Positions 22,383 through 28,258 of a stretch of DNA of 28,258 bases are shown piece after piece. The notes beneath the pieces were generated by a model. The model ran no database searches and was not told where the DNA came from. It saw nothing but the letters and a program-made list of their open reading frames with translations. The position numbers and the translations under genes are program-made. Every line of letters starts with the position of its first letter. Within the stretch, counting starts at the first letter, position 1. Origin of the DNA: Eubacterium sp. UBA3279 (lineage in GTDB: Bacteria > Bacillota > Clostridia > Lachnospirales > Lachnospiraceae); contig DETV01000090.1 of assembly GCA_002361775.1 (NCBI GenBank), positions 17,504-45,761 on the forward strand, in the 5' to 3' direction.

Positions 22383-24416
22383 ATGGATAATTTATATTAT
22401 GGTGTGGCATATTATGACGAATATATGCCGTATGACCGGTTGGAAAAAGATGTGGAAATGATGAAGGCAGCAGGAATCAATTTGGTACGGATTGCCGAAT
22501 CCACCTGGAGTACCTGTGAACCCCAGGAAGGAGTTTTTGATTTTAGTCATGTGACCCGGGTACTGGATGCTATGGAAGAGGCGGGAATTTCTGTAATTGT
22601 GGGAACTCCCACTTATGCTGTCCCTACCTGGATGGTGAAATCTCATCCGGATGTATTGGCAACTACGGTGAAGGGCAGAGGGATTTATGGTCCGAGACAG
22701 ATTATGGATATCACCCATCCGGTCTATCGGTATTATGGGGAAAGAGTAATACGAAAACTTATGGAGGTTTGTGCAGAACGGAAGTGTGTAGTTGGATTTC
22801 AATTAGATAATGAGACTAAATATTATGACACTGCCGGAAGAAATGTACAGGAGCAGTTTGTAAAATATCTCAGAAAGAAATTTCATGATGATCTGGATGC
22901 TATGAATGCGGAATTTGGTCTGGATTATTGGAGCAATCGAATCAACGCCTGGGAAGATTTTCCTGATGTGAGAGGGACGATCAACGGAAGTCTGGGGGCG
23001 GAATTTGAAAAATTCCAAAGGACACTTGTGGATGATTTTTTGCAGTGGCAGGCAGATATTGTAAAAGAATATTTGAGAGAAGATCAGTTTATCACCCACA
23101 ATTTTGATTTTGACTGGAGAGGTTATTCCTATGGGGTACAGCCTAAGGTCAATCATCTTCATGCGGCAAAAGCTGTTACGATGGCGGGAGTGGATATTTA
23201 TCATCCCACCCAGGATGATCTGACGGGAGCTGAGATTTCATTTGGAGGTGACAGTACCCGGTCATTGAAAAATGATAATTATTTTGTGCTGGAAACAGAA
23301 GCGCAGGGATTTCCTCAGTGGGTACCCTATGAAGGACAATTGCGGCTTCAGGCGTATAGTCACCTGGCGTCGGGAGCCAATATGGTGGAATACTGGCACT
23401 GGCATTCCATTCATAACTCTTTTGAAACTTACTGGAAGGGACTTTTAAGTCACGACTTCAAGGAGAATGATACATATCGGGCGGCAAAAGTGATTGGAAA
23501 TGAATTTGCCCGAATCGGAAGCCATCTTGTAAATCTGAAAAAACATAACAGAGTGGCAATGCTGGTGAGTAATGAAGCGCTGACAGCCCTTGACTGGTTT
23601 CCTGTTGACGGAACCTGTGGAAAAGAGGGAAAGCTGAAATACAATGATGTGGTGAGATTTGTGTATGATCAGTTATATAAAATGAATGTGGAATGTGATT
23701 TCCTGTGGCCAGAATCAGAAAATCTGGAGGACTATGATCTTCTGGTGGTTCCTGCTTTGTATGCTGCTTCGGAAGAATTACTGGACAAGATCAATCGATA
23801 TGTAGAGAAGGGAGGACACCTGTTTGCCACCTTCAAAACAGCATTTGCCAATGAAAATCTGAAGGTATACTCTGACTGTCAGCCTCATATCCTGAACCAG
23901 TGTCTGGGAATATCTTACAGCCATTTCACCATACCGAAAAACGTAAAACTAACCTGTGAAAAATTCTCGTGTGAAAATAACGAAGTGAAAAACTTCATGG
24001 AACTGATCGTTCCGGAGGGAGCGCAGGTATTGGCCTCCTACGATCATTATAACTGGAAGAAATATGGGGCAGTTACAAGAAATCAGTACGGAAAAGGCAG
24101 CGCCACATACCTGGGATGCTGGGTAAATGATGAAACCCTGAGAGAAATTCTCATAAATACCATAGAAGAAGCTGGGATAGAGAGAAAAAATCTCAAAACA
24201 GAATTTCCTGTTATCATAAAGAGGGGAAGCAATGATTTTGGAAAAGAAATCACATATTTTCTGAACTACTCTTCCGAAGTACAAAGGATAGAATATTCAG
24301 GAGAAACAGCGATGGAATTAACAGAAAACGTATCTGTGGAAAACGGGCAGATTCTGGAGATCGCCCCCTGGAATTTGATAATTCTGGAATCGAAACAGGA
24401 AAATCCAAAAGCATAG
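22383..24416 (+). CDS. Beta-galactosidase, GH42
   Basis: 677 residues, no signal peptide, an intracellular retaining galactosidase. N-terminal TIM barrel (about 1-380) with acid/base about E144 in FQLDNETKYY and the nucleophile most likely E304 in VLETEAQGFPQW; then the trimerisation domain (about 390-600, with the VVPALYAASEELLDKINRYV segment) and a small C-terminal beta domain. The N-terminal block YYGVAYYDEYMPYDRLEKD and GTPTYAVPTWMVKSHPD are GH42 hallmarks. AGGAGG lies 5 bases before the ATG. GH42 enzymes usually act on galacto-oligosaccharides or galactan fragments. The oxidoreductase partner upstream is decayed, yet this gene is complete with no internal stop. Confidence 0.93.
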   Translation: MDNLYYGVAYYDEYMPYDRLEKDVEMMKAAGINLVRIAESTWSTCEPQEGVFDFSHVTRVLDAMEEAGISVIVGTPTYAVPTWMVKSHPDVLATTVKGRGIYGPRQIMDITHPVYRYYGERVIRKLMEVCAERKCVVGFQLDNETKYYDTAGRNVQEQFVKYLRKKFHDDLDAMNAEFGLDYWSNRINAWEDFPDVRGTINGSLGAEFEKFQRTLVDDFLQWQADIVKEYLREDQFITHNFDFDWRGYSYGVQPKVNHLHAAKAVTMAGVDIYHPTQDDLTGAEISFGGDSTRSLKNDNYFVLETEAQGFPQWVPYEGQLRLQAYSHLASGANMVEYWHWHSIHNSFETYWKGLLSHDFKENDTYRAAKVIGNEFARIGSHLVNLKKHNRVAMLVSNEALTALDWFPVDGTCGKEGKLKYNDVVRFVYDQLYKMNVECDFLWPESENLEDYDLLVVPALYAASEELLDKINRYVEKGGHLFATFKTAFANENLKVYSDCQPHILNQCLGISYSHFTIPKNVKLTCEKFSCENNEVKNFMELIVPEGAQVLASYDHYNWKKYGAVTRNQYGKGSATYLGCWVNDETLREILINTIEEAGIERKNLKTEFPVIIKRGSNDFGKEITYFLNYSSEVQRIEYSGETAMELTENVSVENGQILEIAPWNLIILESKQENPKA

Positions 24417-24446
24417 TCTATATTTAATAAATCTTAAGATATTTCC

Positions 24447-24510
24447 AAGCCAGTCCTAAATATTTGCCTGATATGATATGGGCAATAAAAGAAAGGACTG
24501 GCTTTGTCTT
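24447..24510 (+). terminator. Nested hairpin terminator after GH42
   Basis: An outer 10-bp stem AAGCCAGTCC (24447-24456) with GGACTGGCTT (24495-24504) encloses a small stem TTGCC (24464-24468)/GGCAA (24481-24485), then a T-rich tail. It partly overlaps the promoter of the regulator gene. Confidence 0.65.
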
Positions 24511-24527
24511 TTGCTTTTGAGTATAAT
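24499..24527 (+). promoter_or_regulatory. Putative promoter of the two-component genes
   Basis: A perfect TATAAT at 24522-24527 with a poor -35 (TGGCTT) 17 bases before it, lying inside the terminator stem. The weak -35 suggests low or activator-aided expression. Confidence 0.4.
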
Positions 24528-24547
24528 GGAAGGCGAGGTGATGAAAA

Positions 24548-25243
24548 ATGTTTAATATTTTAGTTTGTGATGACGATAAAGAAATTGTTGATGCTATTGA
24601 TATTTATCTTTCTCAGGAAGGATACAGAATTCTGAAAGCCTATGACGGGCTTCAGGCTATACAGATGATGAAACAGGAAGAAATCCATCTGTTGCTGATG
24701 GATGTAATGATGCCGAACCTGGATGGGATTCGCGCCACGCGAAAAATACGGGAATACAGCAGTATCCCTATTATCATATTGTCTGCTAAGTCAGAAGATG
24801 TGGATAAGATTCTGGGATTGAACATAGGGGCGGATGATTATATTACGAAACCCTTTAATCCGCTGGAGCTGATTGCCAGAGTGAAATCCCAGCTTCGTCG
24901 TTATACCCAGTTGGGAAATATGCCGGTAGCGGAAGCGCAGGCTGTTTATACCTGCGGCGGACTGACTGTGAATGACGATCTGAAGACGGTGACGGTAGAC
25001 GGGGAGAGTGTAAAACTTACGCCAATTGAATATAACATTTTATTGTTATTGATAAAAAATCAGGGGAAAGTTTTTTCTATTGAACAGATATATGAGAATA
25101 TTTGGAACGAAGAAGCGATAGGCGCAGATAATACAGTGGCTGTTCATATCCGTCATATCAGGGAGAAGATTGAGATCAATCCCAGAGAACCCAGGTATTT
25201 GAAGGTGGTATGGGGAATCGGATATAAAATAGAAAAAATGTAA
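24548..25243 (+). CDS. OmpR/PhoB-family response regulator
   Basis: 231 residues. Receiver domain (about 1-120) with acidic pocket D8-D10, phospho-acceptor D52 in LLMDVMMPN, S79 and K101 in TKPFNP; C-terminal winged helix (about 130-230) with LTPIEYNILLLLIKNQGKVF and a VAVHIRHIREKIE recognition helix. Close in style to VanR-type regulators. A GGCGAGG-type site at 24532-24538 precedes the ATG at 24548. The kinase gene follows 20 bases downstream in the same operon; its control target is not evident here. Confidence 0.92.
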   Translation: MFNILVCDDDKEIVDAIDIYLSQEGYRILKAYDGLQAIQMMKQEEIHLLLMDVMMPNLDGIRATRKIREYSSIPIIILSAKSEDVDKILGLNIGADDYITKPFNPLELIARVKSQLRRYTQLGNMPVAEAQAVYTCGGLTVNDDLKTVTVDGESVKLTPIEYNILLLLIKNQGKVFSIEQIYENIWNEEAIGADNTVAVHIRHIREKIEINPREPRYLKVVWGIGYKIEKM

Positions 25244-25263
25244 TCCTCGTCAGGAGGTTATTT

Positions 25264-27636
25264 ATGGAAGAAAGTAAACGTAACAGCTTTTTTTTTGGAA
25301 AGGGTTTTAAAATCCTGATTACCGTTTTGTTTTTATTATGTGTGGGAGTTTTTTCCTCTGCCGCCTTACTAATGACAGGGCTTTTGCAAAACGGAATGAG
25401 GCTGGAGAACTTTAGCGGAGAAAACAGCGTTTCATATGAAGAGACATACCAGTGTGGTGTGGATGTGGTTTCTTATATGCAAAGGCAGCATTCCGCCATA
25501 CAGTTGGGAATTCCTTTTGTCACGGAGGGGCAATTGGATATTAAAAAGACGGTGGATATTACTGATCTGTCAAAAAATGAAAAAGATCAGAATAAAGATA
25601 CATCCTATACAGTAGAAGCTCTTCGGGAGATGCTGGTTCAGGGAAATATTCAGAATGTTGCTGATGTTCTCAGTAACGCACAGAATGGATATTTTTATAA
25701 TGAAGAAGAGATGTATGGGGCAAAAACTGAAGAAATAGCAGAATATTCTGAGGAATTTCAGTATTTGTACAGTGGCAGGATAGAAAATGAGGGGTTAAAG
25801 ACGCAGAGCGGAAAATATCTGGCAGACTATGCCAAAGAGAATCCGGATACTGTTTCTTTGATGGACCTTTATCAGAATCTGTTGGATACAGCATATCAAC
25901 TGGAGAATTATTTATCCGCAGAGGAAGAAATAAATGAAGAAAGCAACATTATGTATGTGGTGGAAAATCCGGATACAAATGCGGTATATACAAATGTGAC
26001 TGCATGGAAAAAAGGATATGATGCTAGTGTGATCCGGAATATGGATAAGAAATTGTTCTTTCAGGCAAAAAGAGAACATGGAACATTTACGGATGCAACT
26101 TTGAAGAATGACAGTGAAGCAGAACAGTATATCCGGAATTATATGAAAAATATTTATTTTTCCGGTGAAAATGAAACCATTACTCTGTTTTTGGATACGG
26201 ATTACCCTGTATATGACAAACTGGAATACAGCAGTCGTTTTTTTGCGAAATATGCCCGTTGGGGAAAGGTGATTCTGGGATTTGTGACAGGAAGTCTGGT
26301 TCTGGGAATTTTGTTTCTGATACTTTTTACTGTGCAGGCAGGAAGAGTTCGGGAAAACCAGGAACTTCATCTGCGAAGCAGCGATAAACTGCCTACAGAA
26401 GTGATGCTGGCAGTGGGAGTCGTCAGTCTGGTTTGTATGACAAGTCTGGGAATCTGGTATGGAAACAGCGGAGAGAGCTTGTGGGATCTGTTTTTCTTTG
26501 TTCTGATGATTATGGGAGTCCTGTTTCTGGCAGCATCATTTTTGTGGTCGTATGCCAGCCTGGTGAGAAGAATGAAAGGCCATCTGGTATGGAAAACAAG
26601 TTTGACATATACGATCATACAAAGCTGTAAAAATGTATATATGGCAAGAAAAACTTCCGGCAGAATGATTATAGGATTTATTGTGCTGGTTTTGGGAAAT
26701 ATTTTCGTTGTTATGGCATTTTCCTTTTTTGGACTTTTGATTGCACTGATAGGAGATGGGGTAGTGCTGCTTTATCTGATCCGGGAAAGTGCGGGACGTC
26801 AGGTGATCCGGGATGGATTGGCGAGAATAGCCAGCGGAGAACTGGATTTTAAAATAGACGAAAAAGAACTGATCGGTGACAATAAAGAGATGGCAGAAGC
26901 AGTCAATCATGTGGGGGACGGTCTTCAGAATGCGGTGAAGGAAACACTGAAAAGTGAACGACTGAAAGCAGACCTGATTACCAATGTATCCCATGATATC
27001 AAAACTCCTCTCACTTCTATTATTAATTATGTAGATCTTTTGAAGAGAGAAGATATTAAGGATCCTAAGATCAAAGGATATATTGATGTGTTAGACAGTA
27101 AATCCCAGAGATTGAAACAGTTGACAGAAGATCTGGTAGAAGCATCTAAAATAAGTTCCGGTAACGTGGTGCTGGATATGCAGCCAATCCGTTTTGGAGA
27201 GCTGGTGTGGCAGACGAACGGAGAATTTGAAGAAAAATTCAGCGCCAAAGGATTGGAACTGGTGTATAAGATTCCTGATGAACCTATGGTGATCATGGCG
27301 GACGGAAGAAGGATGTGGAGAGTAGTAGAAAATCTCTATAACAATGTGGCTAAATATGCTATGCCTAATACGAGAGTCTATGTGGAAGTTAGAAAAATAG
27401 GATGCAGAATTATCTTTGATGTAAAAAATATATCAGAGAGGCCGCTAAACAGCATCAAAGCAGAAGAACTGACGGAGAGATTTGTCAGAGGAGATGTATC
27501 CAGAAGTACAGAAGGAAGCGGTCTGGGATTGTCCATTGCACAGAATTTGGTAAAATTGCAGCATGGGACCTTTGATATTTATCTGGACGGAGATCTATTT
27601 AAGGTAACGATTACTTTTGAAGTTGCAGGAAAATAA
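25264..27636 (+). CDS. Sensor histidine kinase with large extracellular domain and five membrane helices
   Basis: 790 residues, larger than common VanS-type kinases. First membrane helix about 14-38, an extracellular region of about 290 residues with no family I recognise, then four more helices near 335-360, 378-400, 407-432 and 467-505, a membrane-linked signalling segment, HisKA (phospho-acceptor about H577 in NVSHDIKTPLTSIINYVDLL) and HATPase_c (about 670-790; N box NLYNNVAKYAM, G2 box GSGLGLSIAQNL). AGGAGG lies 5 bases before the ATG. Partner of the response regulator just upstream. The IS256-type element begins only about 5 bases past the stop. Confidence 0.88.
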   Translation: MEESKRNSFFFGKGFKILITVLFLLCVGVFSSAALLMTGLLQNGMRLENFSGENSVSYEETYQCGVDVVSYMQRQHSAIQLGIPFVTEGQLDIKKTVDITDLSKNEKDQNKDTSYTVEALREMLVQGNIQNVADVLSNAQNGYFYNEEEMYGAKTEEIAEYSEEFQYLYSGRIENEGLKTQSGKYLADYAKENPDTVSLMDLYQNLLDTAYQLENYLSAEEEINEESNIMYVVENPDTNAVYTNVTAWKKGYDASVIRNMDKKLFFQAKREHGTFTDATLKNDSEAEQYIRNYMKNIYFSGENETITLFLDTDYPVYDKLEYSSRFFAKYARWGKVILGFVTGSLVLGILFLILFTVQAGRVRENQELHLRSSDKLPTEVMLAVGVVSLVCMTSLGIWYGNSGESLWDLFFFVLMIMGVLFLAASFLWSYASLVRRMKGHLVWKTSLTYTIIQSCKNVYMARKTSGRMIIGFIVLVLGNIFVVMAFSFFGLLIALIGDGVVLLYLIRESAGRQVIRDGLARIASGELDFKIDEKELIGDNKEMAEAVNHVGDGLQNAVKETLKSERLKADLITNVSHDIKTPLTSIINYVDLLKREDIKDPKIKGYIDVLDSKSQRLKQLTEDLVEASKISSGNVVLDMQPIRFGELVWQTNGEFEEKFSAKGLELVYKIPDEPMVIMADGRRMWRVVENLYNNVAKYAMPNTRVYVEVRKIGCRIIFDVKNISERPLNSIKAEELTERFVRGDVSRSTEGSGLGLSIAQNLVKLQHGTFDIYLDGDLFKVTITFEVAGK

Positions 27637-27687
27637 AAAAGGGGCTGTCGGTAAATAACGTTTTTTAAAGCTGACAGCACCAAACAA

Positions 27688-27741
27688 AAATATCCTGACA
27701 GTTACAAGGCTTTCTGGCTCTGCAACTTATTCAGGATATTT
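27688..27741. repeat. Inverted repeat in the IS leader
   Basis: AAATATCCTGA (27688-27698) and TCAGGATATTT (27731-27741), perfect 11-base arms with a 32-base loop. It lies upstream of the transposase and could act as a terminator-like or anti-read-through hairpin. Confidence 0.6.
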
Positions 27742-27779
27742 GGTAGTGTAAAATAGTTTGTGTTTCTGGTAAAAAATGG

Positions 27780-27827
27780 CTCCTTTTTGGTAAGAATACA
27801 GATATGACTATTCTTATCGAAAAGGAG
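27780..27827 (+). promoter_or_regulatory. Hairpin that can bury the transposase ribosome binding site
   Basis: CTCCTTTT (27780-27787) pairs with AAAAGGAG (27820-27827), the transposase Shine-Dalgarno; inside it TAAGAATA (27791-27798) pairs with TATTCTTA (27809-27816), with a 10-base loop and only 3 unpaired bases on each side. RNA made by read-through from outside would contain the whole hairpin. Confidence 0.6.
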
Positions 27828-27835
27828 TATTTTTT

Positions 27836-28258
27836 ATGGCAGTTGCAAAGGAACAAATTCGACAGATTATCTCAGAAAACAACATTAGTAGTGTTGCTGA
27901 TGTATATGCTCTTCTAAAAGACAGCTTCAAAGATATCCTGCAGGAGCTGATGGAAGCTGAATTGGATGCAACTCTCGGTTATGAAAAAAATCATAAAGGA
28001 GACCTGCAGACAGACAATAAAAGAAACGGACATTCCACCAAAAACTTAAAAAGCCAGTATGGGGAATTTCAGATCGATGTACCAAGAGACCGCAACGGGG
28101 AGTTTGAACCGAAACTGATTCCTAAATATCAGCGGGACATTTCCGGAATTGAAGAAAAAGTAATCTCTTTATATGCCCGTGGTATGAGTACACGTGACAT
28201 TCATGACCAGCTTCAGGATCTTTATGGAATTGAATTATCAGCAGAAATGGTCAGCAAG
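27836..28258 (+). CDS. IS256-family transposase, N-terminal part
   Basis: Partial: 141 codons to the window edge, without a stop, of roughly 400 expected. The N-terminal MAVAKEQIRQIISENN, then a zinc-ribbon-free helical part, LMEAELDATLGYEKN, and the block RNGHSTKNLKSQYGEFQIDV followed by PRDRNGEFEPKLIPKYQRD and VISLYARGMSTRDIHDQLQD are hallmarks of IS256 (MULE/Transposase_mut) transposases. The catalytic DDE residues lie further right, outside the window. AAAGGAG stands 8 bases before the ATG. Confidence 0.93.
   Translation, partial: MAVAKEQIRQIISENNISSVADVYALLKDSFKDILQELMEAELDATLGYEKNHKGDLQTDNKRNGHSTKNLKSQYGEFQIDVPRDRNGEFEPKLIPKYQRDISGIEEKVISLYARGMSTRDIHDQLQDLYGIELSAEMVSK

Larger units (their letters stand above)
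27641..28258 (+). mobile_element. Left end of an IS256-family insertion sequence (cut by window edge)
   Basis: The transposase fragment is IS256-like. The likely left end is the GGGGCTGTCGG stretch starting near 27641, five bases after the kinase stop; GCTGTC there is echoed in inverse as GACAGC at 27673-27678. The right end and target duplication lie outside the window, so the exact boundary is not proven. Confidence 0.7.

Noticed and set aside
1..28258. tRNA, rRNA or riboswitch genes
   Set aside because: I saw no cloverleaf, rRNA block or known riboswitch core by eye; a covariance-model scan was not possible, so small RNAs cannot be excluded.

Overview
The window looks like chromosomal DNA of a gut-type, low-to-moderate G+C Clostridia, most likely a Lachnospiraceae genus such as Blautia or Mediterraneibacter (an inference from protein style, strong AGGAGG ribosome binding sites, and the mix of cytoplasmic glycosidases with an inositol pathway; no 16S or marker gene is present). 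It is a carbohydrate-use neighbourhood with several decayed genes between working operons, and it runs into an IS256-type insertion sequence at the right edge.

Region 1 (1-11210) is a myo-inositol island. iolG (inositol 2-dehydrogenase) is followed by a terminator, then by a DeoR-type regulator with an MFS permease. Facing these is a two-gene minus-strand unit (lactonase-fold protein, then a PPC/DUF296 protein). A GH3 beta-xylosidase/glucosidase on the plus strand comes next, followed by the operon iolC-iolD-iolB. The dehydratase iolE, the aldolase iolJ and the semialdehyde dehydrogenase iolA are not here, so the pathway must be completed elsewhere or by non-canonical enzymes. Each unit has a recognisable promoter or a strong hairpin terminator.

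Region 2 (11209-13560) is an accessory patch. An A+T-rich, translationally coupled pair (DUF3990 ADP-ribosyltransferase-like protein plus a DUF3791-like partner) sits behind its own extended -10 promoter. It is followed by a 5'-truncated NUDIX-like relic and a histidine kinase fragment that stops before its kinase domain.

Region 3 (13565-20400) is a galactoside unit. An AraC regulator and an EamA-type exporter (minus strand) diverge from an APC-superfamily permease plus a large GH2 LacZ (plus strand). The shared control region holds three copies of TGTATAAAT.

Region 4 (20406-24416) has a sugar-phosphate-isomerase-like TIM-barrel gene (minus) divergent from a decayed Gfo/Idh/MocA oxidoreductase and an intact GH42 beta-galactosidase (plus). 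Between the two divergent promoters lies the most unusual structure of the window: seven copies of TTTGGGCAT in both orientations, spaced by near-integer helical turns.

Region 5 (24420-28258) holds an OmpR-type response regulator with a large multi-pass histidine kinase, then the left end of an IS256-family element. The transposase Shine-Dalgarno of that element can be buried in a long hairpin; the transposase is cut by the window edge.
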